Assembly: GCA_963835465.1 (NCBI GenBank)
Contig: CAWIFR010000008.1
Location: forward strand, 124,001 to 188,000
DNA: 64,000 bases
Source of the DNA: Bog-756 sp963835465
GTDB taxonomy: Bacteria > Actinomycetota > Acidimicrobiia > Acidimicrobiales > RAAP-2
Reading direction: 5' to 3'
This document shows positions 50,422 through 59,723 of this stretch, one piece after another (the first letter of the stretch is position 1; each line of letters opens with the position of its first letter). The notes below the pieces were generated by a model. That model was not told where the DNA came from, made no database searches, and saw only the letters and a program-made list of their open reading frames with translations. Position numbers and translations under genes: made by a program.

Positions 50422-52425
50422 GTGGTGACCCGACCCCTTTCCGGCTCGATTCCCGACGCCCCTGGCTCGTACCAGTTCCTCGACCGGGACGGGCGGGTGC
50501 TGTACGTAGGGAAGGCCAAGTCCCTCCGTCAACGGCTCAACTCCTATTTCCAGGACCCGGTCGGCCTTGCGCCCCGCACGGCCCAGATGGTCCAGCAGGC
50601 CGACCATGTGGAGTGGATGGTGGTGGGCTCGGAGTCCGAGGCCCTCCTCCTCGAACACAATCTCATCAAGGAGTTCCAACCCCGGTTCAACGTCCGCCTG
50701 AAGGACGACAAGAGCTACCCCTGGCTCGCCGTGACCCTCAACGACGACTGGCCCCGTCCGGCGGTCGTGCGGGGGCGCAAGCGCAGTGGGGTCCGATATT
50801 TCGGGCCCTATCCCAACGTGGGCGCCATCCGCGAGACGCTCGACCTCCTCTTGCGGTCGTTTCCGGTGCGGACCTGCTCGGACACCAAGTTCCGTCGGCA
50901 CGAGCGACTGGGCCGGCCGTGCCTCCTCTTCCACATCGAGCGCTGCTCTGGCCCCTGCGTGGGGGAGGTGACCCACGAGGAGTACGACGAACTGGTGGCC
51001 GACCTGATCGCCTTTCTCGGCGGCGACACCGGGCCGCTGGAGAAGGGGCTCGAATCGGCCATGAGGGAGGCGGCGTCGGCCCTCGAATTCGAGCGGGCGT
51101 CCGTCCTCCGGGACAAGTTGGAGGCGGTGCGGGCGGCGGATGCTGTCCGCCAGATGGAAATGGCCAGCCGGGAGGACCTCGACGTATTCGGCGTGGCCGA
51201 GGACGAACTGGAGGCGGCCGTCCAAGTGTTCCACGTGCGATCAGGAAAGGTGGTCGGCCGGTCGGCCCTCTTTGTCGACAAGGTGGAGGATCTCTCCGAC
51301 GCGGAGCTGATGGAACGAGTGCTCGTGGACGTCTATGCCGATGCCGCGTCGGGAGTCCCCCGCCAGGTGCTGGTACCGACCATGCCCGAGGACGCCGATG
51401 CGGTCTCGACCTATCTGGCAGAGCGACGTCCCGGTCCGGTGGCACTGCGGGTACCCCGCCGCGGAGCGAAGCGGTCCCTCCTCCAGACGGTCGAGCAGAA
51501 CGCCAAGGAGTCGTTCGTCCGCCACCGGCTGCACCGAACCTCGGACCACAACAGTCGGGCTCGGGCGCTCGGGTCCCTTCAGAAGGAGCTCGGGCTGCCC
51601 GAGGCCCCCCTGCGCATCGAGTGCTACGACATGAGCCATCTGCAGGGCACCGACTACGTCGGTTCGATGGTCGTGTTCGAGGACGGCCTCCCCAAGAAGA
51701 GCGACTACCGCCACTTCCGGGTGGCCACGGTGCCCGGCAACGACGACTACGCGGCGATGGAGGAGGTCCTCACCCGCCGACTCACCTCCCTGCTGGCCGA
51801 CGACCGGTTGGCCAGGGACAGCGGGAACAGCAACGGAGCACCGTCCTCTCCGACCAAGCCGCACGAGGATGACCACCAGGGCGACGGCTCGGCGTCGGGC
51901 CAGGAACAACCCGTGCCCGCACCGACCCGACGCCGCTTTGCCTATCCGCCACAGCTCCTCCTCCTCGACGGTGGTCTCGGTCAACTCAACGTGGGCGTCA
52001 GGGTGCTGGAGACGCTGGGCCTCACCGAGCGGGTCCCCATCGCCTCGTTGGCCAAGAGCTTCGAGGAGGTCTACCGGCCCGGGCGTTCCGAGCCCTACCG
52101 GCTGCCCCGTCAGTCCGAAGGCCTCTACCTGCTGCAACAGCTGCGGGACGAGGCACACCGGTTCGCCATCTCCTACCACCGGACCCTCCGGGGCAAGCGG
52201 ATGACCCTCGGGGCCCTCGACGGGGTCCAAGGACTCGGCCCTAAGCGCCGTGAACGACTGATCGAGCAGTTCGGGGGCCTGGCTGCCCTGCGAAACGTAT
52301 CCAAAGAGCAGCTACGCGGCATATCCTGGTTACCGGCCGAGGTGGGCGCGGCGGTGTACGAACGGCTGCACACGCCTCTGGCCCCGACTAGACCCGCCGC
52401 ACGGCAGGTAGAGGTGGATCGATGA
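50422..52425 (+). CDS. uvrC: Excinuclease ABC subunit C
   Basis: Dual-incision nuclease of excision repair, about 667 residues. GIY-YIG domain at the N-terminus (PDAPGSYQFLDRDGRVLYVG and KAKSLRQRLNSYF), cysteine-rich region (RPCLLFHIERCSGPCVG), UVR motif (EKGLESAMREAASALEFERA), RNase H-like 5' nuclease domain (RIECYDMSHLQGTDYVGSMV; LLLLDGGLGQLNVGVRVLE) and a C-terminal helix-hairpin-helix (LDGVQGLGPKRRERLIEQFG). A polar insertion of about 40 residues (GNSNGAPSSPTKPHEDDHQG) interrupts the RNase H-like domain. The GTG at 50422 is preferred over 50359 because homologues start just before SGSIPDAPGSY; a weak CACACT box lies 6 bases upstream. The stop overlaps rapZ by four bases. Confidence 0.96.
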   Translation: MVTRPLSGSIPDAPGSYQFLDRDGRVLYVGKAKSLRQRLNSYFQDPVGLAPRTAQMVQQADHVEWMVVGSESEALLLEHNLIKEFQPRFNVRLKDDKSYPWLAVTLNDDWPRPAVVRGRKRSGVRYFGPYPNVGAIRETLDLLLRSFPVRTCSDTKFRRHERLGRPCLLFHIERCSGPCVGEVTHEEYDELVADLIAFLGGDTGPLEKGLESAMREAASALEFERASVLRDKLEAVRAADAVRQMEMASREDLDVFGVAEDELEAAVQVFHVRSGKVVGRSALFVDKVEDLSDAELMERVLVDVYADAASGVPRQVLVPTMPEDADAVSTYLAERRPGPVALRVPRRGAKRSLLQTVEQNAKESFVRHRLHRTSDHNSRARALGSLQKELGLPEAPLRIECYDMSHLQGTDYVGSMVVFEDGLPKKSDYRHFRVATVPGNDDYAAMEEVLTRRLTSLLADDRLARDSGNSNGAPSSPTKPHEDDHQGDGSASGQEQPVPAPTRRRFAYPPQLLLLDGGLGQLNVGVRVLETLGLTERVPIASLAKSFEEVYRPGRSEPYRLPRQSEGLYLLQQLRDEAHRFAISYHRTLRGKRMTLGALDGVQGLGPKRRERLIEQFGGLAALRNVSKEQLRGISWLPAEVGAAVYERLHTPLAPTRPAARQVEVDR

Positions 52426-53273
52426 GCGAGTACCTGGTGGTGACCGGCATGTCCGGGGCGGGACGCTCCACGGCGGGGGCCACGCTGGAGGACCTGGGGT
52501 GGTTCGTCATCGACAACATGCCCTCCGCCCTCATCTCCAAGGTCTCCGAATTGGTGGACGGCACCGGATCGGAACTGGAGCGGGTGGCCTTCGTGGTGGG
52601 CCGCGGCGGCGGAGACCTCGACGACGTGCTTCCGGCGGTGGACGCGCTGGTGGCGGCCCGGAACCGGGTGCGCATCCTCTTCCTCGACGCGGCCGACGAC
52701 GTCCTGATCCGCCGGTTCGAGGGCACCCGACGCCGCCATCCGCAGGCGGCCAGGGGGGTGATCGACTCCATCGCCGATGAGCGGCTGCTGCTCAGCGGCC
52801 TACGGGACCGGGCCGACCTGGTGATCGACACCGGCGAGTTGAACACCAACCAGCTCCGCGCCCGGCTGATGGAGGTGTTCGGCGAGGACGAGTCGAGCAG
52901 CACCATGCAGACCTCGATCGTCTCGTTCGGCTTCAAGCACGGCATTCCCCGGGACGTCGACCTGATGTTCGATTGCCGATTCCTCCCCAACCCGTACTGG
53001 GATGAGGCCCTGCGGAGCCACTCCGGCCTCGAGCCCCAGGTCCGCGAGTTCGTGCTGGATCGCCCCGAGACCACCGCCTTCCTGGCCAAGCTGGACGACC
53101 TCTTGTCCATGCTGATCCCGGCCTACATCCGGGAGGGGAAGTCGTACCTGACGGTGGCCATGGGCTGCACGGGTGGTCGTCACCGATCGGTGGTCTTGGC
53201 TGAGGAGCTGGCCCGGCGCCTCGACGACCACGCCCTGCCCACCACGGTCTTCCACCGGGACATCGAACGTTGA
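52422..53273 (+). CDS. rapZ: RNase adapter / nucleotide-binding protein RapZ (YvcJ)
   Basis: 283 residues. N-terminal P-loop VVTGMSGAGRSTAGATLEDL (about residues 5-24), switch region WFVIDNMPSALI, and C-terminal SYLTVAMGCTGGRHRSVVLA with the CTGGxHRS signature. RapZ/YvcJ proteins bind nucleotides; in E. coli RapZ controls glmS mRNA decay, while in Gram-positives the role is less clear. The ATG overlaps the uvrC stop (ATGA) and the stop overlaps the yvcK start, so this belongs to one operon. Confidence 0.93.
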   Translation: MSEYLVVTGMSGAGRSTAGATLEDLGWFVIDNMPSALISKVSELVDGTGSELERVAFVVGRGGGDLDDVLPAVDALVAARNRVRILFLDAADDVLIRRFEGTRRRHPQAARGVIDSIADERLLLSGLRDRADLVIDTGELNTNQLRARLMEVFGEDESSSTMQTSIVSFGFKHGIPRDVDLMFDCRFLPNPYWDEALRSHSGLEPQVREFVLDRPETTAFLAKLDDLLSMLIPAYIREGKSYLTVAMGCTGGRHRSVVLAEELARRLDDHALPTTVFHRDIER

Positions 53274-54205
53274 GGGAACCGAGGGACGGGAGCGCTGACC
53301 GGCGGGTGGCGGGGACACCGGTCAGGCCGACCGCGGCGGCGCAGGGCCAGCCGACGGTGGTGGCCATCGGCGGTGGTCACGGATTGGCGGCCACGCTACG
53401 AGCCGTGCGCACCTACACCGACCGGCTCACCGCCGTGGTGTCGGTCGCCGATGACGGAGGGTCCTCGGGCCGGCTCCGCGAGCTCCTGCACATCATCCCC
53501 CCCGGTGATCTCCGCAAGTGCCTGGTGGCCATGGCCGAGCCAGGCTCACTCCTGGCCTCGGCCTTCGAGTTTCGGTTCGGCGAGGAGGAGCTGGCCGGGC
53601 ACGCCCTCGGCAACCTCATTCTGGCCGGACTGATCGACGGGACCAACGACTCGGTGGCCGCCCTCGACGAGGCCTGCCGGCTCCTCGGGGTCAAGGGCCG
53701 GGTGCTGCCGGCCACGACCGACGCAGTGGTACTGAAAGCCGATATCGACGGGGGGTCGGTGGCCGGGCAGGTGGCCGTCATGGCCACCGACAACATCCGC
53801 AAGGTGTCCCTGGTGCCTGCCGATCCCACGGCCCCAGCTGCCGCGGTGGAGGCACTCGAGCAGGCCGATCAGATCATCCTGGGCCCGGGGTCCCTGTTCA
53901 CCAGCGTGTTGGCCGCCATCGCCGTTCCCGAGATCCGGGCTGGGATCAGCCGGTCCGAAGCTACCAAGGTCTACGTGTGCAATCTTCGCCCGCAGGTACC
54001 CGAGACGGAGGGCTTCGATGTGGCCATGCACGTCGAAGCCCTGGTAGCGCATGGTATCGACGTCGACGTGACCGTTTGCGACACCTCCTCACTGCCGCTC
54101 GGGGAGCCGCGGTTCTCGGTGGTGGATGTGCCGTTGTCCCGGGCCAGCGGCCTGGCCCACGACCCCGCCAAACTGGCGTCAACCCTGGCTGATCTGCTCG
54201 GATGA
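53270..54205 (+). CDS. yvcK: Gluconeogenesis factor YvcK/GlmR (CofD-like)
   Basis: 311 residues starting at a TTG that overlaps the rapZ stop. VVAIGGGHGLAATLRAVRTY forms the nucleotide-binding start, VVSVADDGGSSGRLRELLHI the conserved DDGGSSGRLR, and GHALGNLILAGL and IILGPGSLFTSVLAAI complete the fold. GlmR binds UDP-GlcNAc and is needed for carbon partition to cell-wall precursors in Gram-positives. In most actinobacteria the next gene is whiA; here the next gene is gap, 137 bases away. Confidence 0.93.
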   Translation: MREPRDGSADRRVAGTPVRPTAAAQGQPTVVAIGGGHGLAATLRAVRTYTDRLTAVVSVADDGGSSGRLRELLHIIPPGDLRKCLVAMAEPGSLLASAFEFRFGEEELAGHALGNLILAGLIDGTNDSVAALDEACRLLGVKGRVLPATTDAVVLKADIDGGSVAGQVAVMATDNIRKVSLVPADPTAPAAAVEALEQADQIILGPGSLFTSVLAAIAVPEIRAGISRSEATKVYVCNLRPQVPETEGFDVAMHVEALVAHGIDVDVTVCDTSSLPLGEPRFSVVDVPLSRASGLAHDPAKLASTLADLLG

Positions 54206-54342
54206 CTCGTTGACCCGCCCATTTGCCCTAGCGTGGTCGCCGTTCTCCGTTCGTTGGAGGGGTAGAAGGACCGGCACGGGAGTGCCGTGGGAGCGCCACA
54301 GACAGGCACGTACTGAACAGTGAAGAGCGAGGCATACAGGCA

Positions 54343-55368
54343 ATGACGGTACGCATCGGCATCAACGGGTTCGGGCGCATCGGCCGGAACTATCTCCGAG
54401 CAGCCCGGATCATGGGAGCCGACGTCGAGGTGGTGGCCATCAACGACCTCACCTCGGCCGAGACCCTGGCCCACCTGCTCCGTTACGACTCGACCCACGG
54501 TCGGTTCGGTAGCGAGGTCAAGGTGGCCGACTCGTCCATCGTCTTGGACTCCGGACCCATCGCCGTCCTGGCCGAACGGGACCCCAAGGCCCTCCCGTGG
54601 GACAAGCTGGGCGTAGACGTGGTGGTCGAATCCACCGGCCTGTTCACCACACGGGAATCGGCCGCGGCCCATCTCGAAGCGGGAGCCTCCCGGGTCATCA
54701 TCTCGGCCCCCGCCACCGATGTGGACGCCACCTTCGTCGTCGGCGTCAACGACACCGACTTCGACCCGGCCAAGGACTTCGTGGTGTCCAACGCCTCCTG
54801 CACCACCAACTGCTTCGTACCCCTCGTCAAGGTCCTGGACGACGCCTTCGGGGTGGAGAGCGGCATGATGACCACGGTCCACGCCTTCACGAACGACCAG
54901 AACCTTCTCGACCTGCCTCACAAGGACCTCCGCCGAGCCCGTGCTGCCGCCACCAACATCGTCCCGGCCTCCACCGGCGCGGCACGGGCCACCGGGCTCG
55001 TGCTGCAGGCGATGAAGGGAAGGCTGGACGGCAGCGCCTTCCGGGTACCGGTACCCGATGGCTCGATCACCGACTTCACCGCGGTCATCCCTGGGGCGGT
55101 CACGGTGGACGAAGTCAATGCCGCCTTCGCCGCCGCCGCCTCGTCGGGGCCCCTCGCCAAGGTCCTGGTGTACACCGACGACCCGATCGTCTCCTCCGAC
55201 ATCGTCGGGAGCCCGGCTTCGTGCACGTTCGACTCCCTGCTGACCATGGTCATGCCGTCGGCTTCAGGCATCACCTTGGTGAAAGTGGAGGGCTGGTACG
55301 ACAACGAGTGGGGGTACGCCAACCGATTGGTGGATCTCTCACTGGTCGTCGGCGGCTCCGCCTCCTGA
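54343..55368 (+). CDS. gap: Glyceraldehyde-3-phosphate dehydrogenase
   Basis: 341 residues. NAD-binding GINGFGRIGRNYLRAA at the N-terminus, catalytic SNASCTTNCFVPLVKVLDDA with the nucleophilic Cys (about residue 152), PASTGAARATGLVLQAM, and C-terminal WYDNEWGYANRLVDL. GAGCGAGG lies 10-17 bases before the ATG and may serve as ribosome-binding site, in contrast to the leaderless genes elsewhere in the window. First gene of the lower-glycolysis block gap-pgk-tpiA-secG. Residues AINDLTSAETLAHLLRYDST resemble the usual NAD-specific type. Confidence 0.97.
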   Translation: MTVRIGINGFGRIGRNYLRAARIMGADVEVVAINDLTSAETLAHLLRYDSTHGRFGSEVKVADSSIVLDSGPIAVLAERDPKALPWDKLGVDVVVESTGLFTTRESAAAHLEAGASRVIISAPATDVDATFVVGVNDTDFDPAKDFVVSNASCTTNCFVPLVKVLDDAFGVESGMMTTVHAFTNDQNLLDLPHKDLRRARAAATNIVPASTGAARATGLVLQAMKGRLDGSAFRVPVPDGSITDFTAVIPGAVTVDEVNAAFAAAASSGPLAKVLVYTDDPIVSSDIVGSPASCTFDSLLTMVMPSASGITLVKVEGWYDNEWGYANRLVDLSLVVGGSAS

Positions 55369-55412
55369 CGGGACCGGACGACATCGTGAAAGGTTTGAGG
55401 GGAGACTGAACG

Positions 55413-56618
55413 ATGAGCAGGGACACTGGAAACCCACTGCTGAGCGGCCTGCCGCTGCTCGGCGATCTGCCCGACCTCGACGGAGCCAGCGTGCTGGTCA
55501 GGGTCGACTTCAACGTGCCCCTCCGGTCCTGCGTGGGCGAACCCGCAGTGGTGGCCGACGACTTCCGCATCCGCGCCGCCCTGCCCACCTTGGAGTATCT
55601 GCTGGATCAGGGGGCCTCGGTGACGGCCTGCACGCACCTGGGGCGCCCCGAGGGGGCCCCCGACGCGCGCTTCGACCTCGGTCCGGTCCGAGAGGAGCTG
55701 GCCCGTCTAGCCCCCAAGGTCGAACTGCTGGAGAACCTCCGCTTCGATCCAGGCGAAGAGCACAACGACCCCGCCTTTGTCGAAAAGCTCATCAACGGCC
55801 ACGACGCCTACGTCAATGACGCCTTCGGTGTCTCACACCGGACTCATGCCTCGGTGGTCGGGCCGCCCTCACGCCTGCCCAGTGCCGCCGGGTTCCTCCT
55901 CCAGCGAGAGATCGAGGCCTTGGGCGGTCTGCTCGGCTCGCCCGCCCGCCCGTTCGTCGCCGTGGTGGGTGGGGCCAAGGTGGCGGACAAGCTCGGCGTA
56001 CTGCAGGCCCTCCTCCACCGGGTGGATGTTCTCGTAGTGGGGGGAGGCATGGCCTTCACCTTCTTGGCCGCAGCAGGCCACCACGTCGGGGGATCGATGG
56101 TCGACCCCGACCGCATCGACGAGTGTGCCGCCCTACTGGCGTCGGGCAAGCGCATCCTGCTGCCGACCGACATCGTGGCGCTCGAGCCGGGGGCCGCCTT
56201 CGGCTGTGACTGTTCGGGCGGAGAGGTGCGGGTGGTCGAGGAGGACATCCCCGACGGCTGGTGTGGTCTCGACATCGGCCCAGCCACGGTCGGCGCCTAC
56301 GCCGAGACGATTTCGGCCGCAGGCACCGTGCTGTGGAACGGGCCGATGGGGGTCTTCGAAGACACCCGGTTCGCCGCCGGTACGGCCGGGGTGGCCCGGG
56401 CCGTGGCCGAATGTGACGGGTACACCGTGGTCGGCGGTGGGGACAGCGCTGCGGCTGTCGACCAGCTCGGCCTCGACCGGCAGATCAGCTTCATCTCGAC
56501 CGGTGGGGGAGCCTCCCTCGAGCTGCTCGAGTACGGGGACCTGCCCGGACTCGCGGCACTTCGGGGGGCACCCAACGCCCCGTCGTCCCATCGTGGAGAG
56601 GATTCGGCCACACCGTGA
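55413..56618 (+). CDS. pgk: Phosphoglycerate kinase
   Basis: 401 residues. LVRVDFNVPL opens the N-domain, TACTHLGRPEGAPDARFDLG the substrate loop, ENLRFDPGEEHNDPAFVEKL the next block, AVVGGAKVADKLGVLQALL the hinge, LWNGPMGVFEDTRFAAGT and VVGGGDSAAAVDQLGLDRQI the nucleotide site. Start ATG is preceded by GGGGAG at good spacing. Its stop overlaps the tpiA GTG (GTGA). Single frame, normal length. Confidence 0.97.
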   Translation: MSRDTGNPLLSGLPLLGDLPDLDGASVLVRVDFNVPLRSCVGEPAVVADDFRIRAALPTLEYLLDQGASVTACTHLGRPEGAPDARFDLGPVREELARLAPKVELLENLRFDPGEEHNDPAFVEKLINGHDAYVNDAFGVSHRTHASVVGPPSRLPSAAGFLLQREIEALGGLLGSPARPFVAVVGGAKVADKLGVLQALLHRVDVLVVGGGMAFTFLAAAGHHVGGSMVDPDRIDECAALLASGKRILLPTDIVALEPGAAFGCDCSGGEVRVVEEDIPDGWCGLDIGPATVGAYAETISAAGTVLWNGPMGVFEDTRFAAGTAGVARAVAECDGYTVVGGGDSAAAVDQLGLDRQISFISTGGGASLELLEYGDLPGLAALRGAPNAPSSHRGEDSATP

Positions 56619-57412
56619 GTGACGCATCACTCGGTCGCCGCCTCCTGATCAGCGGCAACTGGAAGATGAACTTCGACCACCATGAGGCGCTGCATGCCGC
56701 CCGTGATCTGGGGCTACGCCTGCAGCCCGCCGATGTCTCCCAGCTCGATGTCACCGTCCACCCGCCGTTCACCGACATCCGCACCGTCCAGTCGGTCCTA
56801 GAGCCCGACGGAATCCCCGTGGCCCTCGGTGCCCAGAACTGCGCCGTCGATGACGCCGGGGCGTTCACCGGCGAAGTCAGTCCGTTGATGCTGGCCAAGC
56901 TCCACGTGGACTACGTCATCGTCGGGCACTCAGAGCGGCGACGACTGTTCGGGGAGACCGACGAGCTGGTCCGGGCCAAGGTCCGGGCCGTCCTACGCAA
57001 CGGGATGACACCCATCTGCTGCGTGGGGGAGACCATTGACGAGCGCGAGGCCGGACTGACCGAGGACCGGCTGGCCCGCCAGGTGGAAGCGGCCCTCGAC
57101 GGCATGGCCGCCGAGGCGGTCGCCGGTGTGGTCATCGCCTACGAGCCGCTGTGGGCCATCGGCTCGGGCACCGCGGCCACTCCCGAAGATGCCCAACAGG
57201 CCTGCCAATGGATCCGACAGGTGGTGGCCAAGAGCAGTGATGCCGAGGCAGCCCAATCCGTGCGTATCCAGTACGGAGGATCGGTCAACGAAGAGAATAC
57301 CGAGTCCATCCTGCGTGGACCCGACGTCGATGGCGCCTTAGTGGGAGGAGCCAGCCTGGACGCCGGTGCCTTTGTGGGCATCATCCGGGCCGCGTCACGC
57401 TCACGGCAGTGA
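56615..57412 (+). CDS. tpiA: Triosephosphate isomerase
   Basis: 265 residues. SGNWKMNFDHHEALHAARDL opens the barrel, VIVGHSERRRLFGETDELV holds the catalytic His, VIAYEPLWAIGSGTAATPED the catalytic Glu and loop 6, and IRIQYGGSVNEENTESIL the phosphate-binding loop. Starts at a GTG overlapping the pgk stop, so translation is coupled. Ends 46 bases before secG. Confidence 0.97.
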   Translation: MSDASLGRRLLISGNWKMNFDHHEALHAARDLGLRLQPADVSQLDVTVHPPFTDIRTVQSVLEPDGIPVALGAQNCAVDDAGAFTGEVSPLMLAKLHVDYVIVGHSERRRLFGETDELVRAKVRAVLRNGMTPICCVGETIDEREAGLTEDRLARQVEAALDGMAAEAVAGVVIAYEPLWAIGSGTAATPEDAQQACQWIRQVVAKSSDAEAAQSVRIQYGGSVNEENTESILRGPDVDGALVGGASLDAGAFVGIIRAASRSRQ

Positions 57413-57458
57413 GTTTGGTAGCGTCTCCTTCGGTCATGAGGCAGAGGAGGACGATCGT

Positions 57459-57689
57459 GTGCTGACCGCAATCATCGTGGTACTGCAGATCTTGGCCTGC
57501 CTCGCGCTCATCTTCCTGATCCTGATGCACAGCGGGAAGGGCGGCGGTCTTTCGGACATGTTCGGCGGATCGATGGGCTCTGCCGCGGCCGGATCGACGG
57601 TGGTGGAGAAGAACCTCGACCGGATCACCGTCACTGTGGCCGTGATCTTCGCCTTCACCAACATCATCCTCCTGCTGCGCTTGCAGTGA
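57459..57689 (+). CDS. secG: Preprotein translocase subunit SecG
   Basis: 76 residues with two membrane helices (LTAIIVVLQILACLALIFLI and ITVTVAVIFAFTNIILLLRL) flanking the conserved cytoplasmic loop HSGKGGGLSDMFGGSMGSAA. Part of the SecYEG channel. The GTG at 57459 is chosen because GAGGAGG lies just upstream. Upstream ORF extension to 57366 overlaps tpiA and adds no SecG-like residues. The stop overlaps a possible GTG start of the next gene. Confidence 0.95.
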   Translation: MLTAIIVVLQILACLALIFLILMHSGKGGGLSDMFGGSMGSAAAGSTVVEKNLDRITVTVAVIFAFTNIILLLRLQ

Positions 57690-59467
57690 GCCGGAACGGC
57701 GCCGGGGACCCCGGGCGCTGGCCACGCATGGCATCGATGCGGCGGGAGCACCGGGCCCGATGGACGCTGCCTCTCGTCATCATCTTCATCATCGGGCTGG
57801 TGGCCATCGTCGACCACCTGGGCTCCCACCGGATCAGTCAGGTCGATGCGCAGAGCACCTCACCCCTGGTGACGGCGACCGGAGGCTCCGCCACGGTCGA
57901 GTTGGACCAACCGTGGTCCGGCTTCAACCCCAATACGCCGGCCGGGGCGGCCTCATCGACACCGACACTGCTCTCGTCGGTCCTACCGAGCGCGTATGTC
58001 ATCAACCCGAAGCTGATCCCTCAGGTCAACACCGATCTGCTGAGCAGCGTGGAAACCATCTCTCCCTCGCCACTGACCATCCAGTACGTGATCAACCCGA
58101 AGGCAGTGTGGTCCGACGGGGTACCGGTGTCGGCCGACGACTTCATCTACGCCTGGCAGTCACAGAAAGGGGATGGGGTCGACAGCAACGGCCGGCCCGA
58201 CCAGGTCGCCTCCACGCTCGGCTATCGGGACGTCCAGTCGGTGGTGCCGAGCAACAACGGCAAGACGGTGACCGTCAAATTCTCCACACCTTTCACCGAC
58301 TGGCGGGTCATGTTCGACCACATGGTCCCGGCCCACATAGCCCGACAGGTCGGATGGAGTCACGGATTCGATGCATTCACCCCGACCATCGATGTTTCGG
58401 CGGGGCCGATGATCGTGCAGTCGGTCTCCCCAAACGGCCAAGCGGTGCTGGTGCGGAATCCGCGATGGTGGGGGACACCTGCTCTCCTGCAGAAGGTGAC
58501 GGTGAATGTGGCCGCATCGCCGTCGACTTGGGCATCCCAGCTGGTCAGAAGCAGCACAGCCGCCGCCCAGCCCCTGGACTTCGACCTCGGCGCCCTGGAC
58601 GCCGTCTCGTCGATGCCCAATACCCAAAGCACGATCAAGCCGTCGCTCCGGCTTCTGGATCTGGAGTTCAACGTGGCCTCGGCCACGATGTCACGGGTGG
58701 CTGCCCGACAGGCGGTGGCGCACGCCATCAATCGCACCGATCTGCTCAACCGAAGCGTGGGGACCATCGAGCCCGATCTGGTGGTCAGCGAAGACCACCT
58801 GGCCGTGCCCTCCCAGACCGGCTACACGCCGTCATCGGCCGCCGGCGAGTACAGCGGCCAGGATCTGGTCACGACCGACCGACTCCTCAGGTCCCTGGGC
58901 TACCACACCGCGGTGAGCGGGGAGTATGTCGATGACACCGGTACGCCTCTGACCCTACGGATGGCCGTCCAGACCGGTGACCCCTGGACCCTTCAACTGG
59001 CCACGGAGATCACCTCCCAACTGCGTCTGGCGGGGATATCCGTGGTCACCGTGCCCGTGTCCGGGGCTAGCGCGCTGCCCGTCACGGCCTACGACATGGC
59101 CCTGGTCACCCGGGTCTGCACTCCGTTCCAGACCGCTACTGCAGCGTGGTACTCCGACGCCGGCCCGGGCTCGCCGGGAATCCAGAACACCGAGAACTGG
59201 AGCAACTTCGACGATCCCCAGGTCGACCAGTTGTTCGCTCAGGCGGCCCAGGCCCTCAACCCGGTTACCGGAGGGACGATCTATGACCAGATCGATGACC
59301 AGCTCTGGGATCAGATGGTCAGTCTTCCGTTGTTCGCCGAACCCGGGCTCGAGGCCAACGGGGTCCAGCTGGCCAATGTGGAGTACAACCCTTCTTCGGA
59401 CGGCATCTTGTGGAACGTGCCGCTGTGGACCACACTCAAGCCCGGACCGGCTCCCCGGTCGTCCTGA
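57686..59467 (+). CDS. Membrane-anchored solute-binding protein, SBP family 5
   Basis: 593 residues. Residues about 25-46 form a hydrophobic anchor (WTLPLVIIFIIGLVAIVDHL) without a lipobox cysteine, so it is probably held by an uncleaved signal anchor. The family 5 fold follows (VIVQ-type lobe near SPSPLTIQYVINPKAVWSDG, ARQAVAHAINRTDLLNRSVG, YDMALVTRVCTPFQTATAAW). Start uncertain: the GTG at 57686 overlaps the secG stop, and the ATG at 57728 or 57737 is also possible. No permease or ATPase gene adjoins it. In mycobacteria the related LpqW is not an importer but affects lipoglycan synthesis; that is only an analogy here. Confidence 0.8.
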   Translation: MSRNGAGDPGRWPRMASMRREHRARWTLPLVIIFIIGLVAIVDHLGSHRISQVDAQSTSPLVTATGGSATVELDQPWSGFNPNTPAGAASSTPTLLSSVLPSAYVINPKLIPQVNTDLLSSVETISPSPLTIQYVINPKAVWSDGVPVSADDFIYAWQSQKGDGVDSNGRPDQVASTLGYRDVQSVVPSNNGKTVTVKFSTPFTDWRVMFDHMVPAHIARQVGWSHGFDAFTPTIDVSAGPMIVQSVSPNGQAVLVRNPRWWGTPALLQKVTVNVAASPSTWASQLVRSSTAAAQPLDFDLGALDAVSSMPNTQSTIKPSLRLLDLEFNVASATMSRVAARQAVAHAINRTDLLNRSVGTIEPDLVVSEDHLAVPSQTGYTPSSAAGEYSGQDLVTTDRLLRSLGYHTAVSGEYVDDTGTPLTLRMAVQTGDPWTLQLATEITSQLRLAGISVVTVPVSGASALPVTAYDMALVTRVCTPFQTATAAWYSDAGPGSPGIQNTENWSNFDDPQVDQLFAQAAQALNPVTGGTIYDQIDDQLWDQMVSLPLFAEPGLEANGVQLANVEYNPSSDGILWNVPLWTTLKPGPAPRSS

Positions 59468-59563
59468 GGTGCGACCCCACTTGATCCCGGAGAGTTTGGA
59501 CTGAGGGGAGTCAACACCGCGCTACCATTCCAGACGCCCCGGTAGCGATATCGGTGTCACTTC

Positions 59564-59650
59564 GTCGGAGTGGCGGAATAGGCAGACGCGCTAGCTTGAG
59601 GGGCTAGTGCCCGCAAGGGCGTGGGGGTTCAAGTCCCCCCTCCGACACCA
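59564..59650 (+). tRNA. tRNA-Leu (anticodon GAG)
   Basis: 87 bases including an encoded CCA. Acceptor GTCGGAG pairs with CTCCGAC, the anticodon stem CTAGC/GCTAG encloses TTGAGGG (anticodon GAG), a class II variable arm (TGCCCGCAAGGGCG) follows, and the T-arm GGGGG-TTCAAGT-CCCCC is perfect. An integrase gene begins 74 bases past the 3' end, the usual arrangement for a tRNA used as an attachment site. Confidence 0.97.
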
Positions 59651-59723
59651 CAAAAACCGCCGGTCATCAGTCCTGCCGGTGGGCCAACAGCGTGGAATGT
59701 TCCACCGATGTTCCACCAAACCC

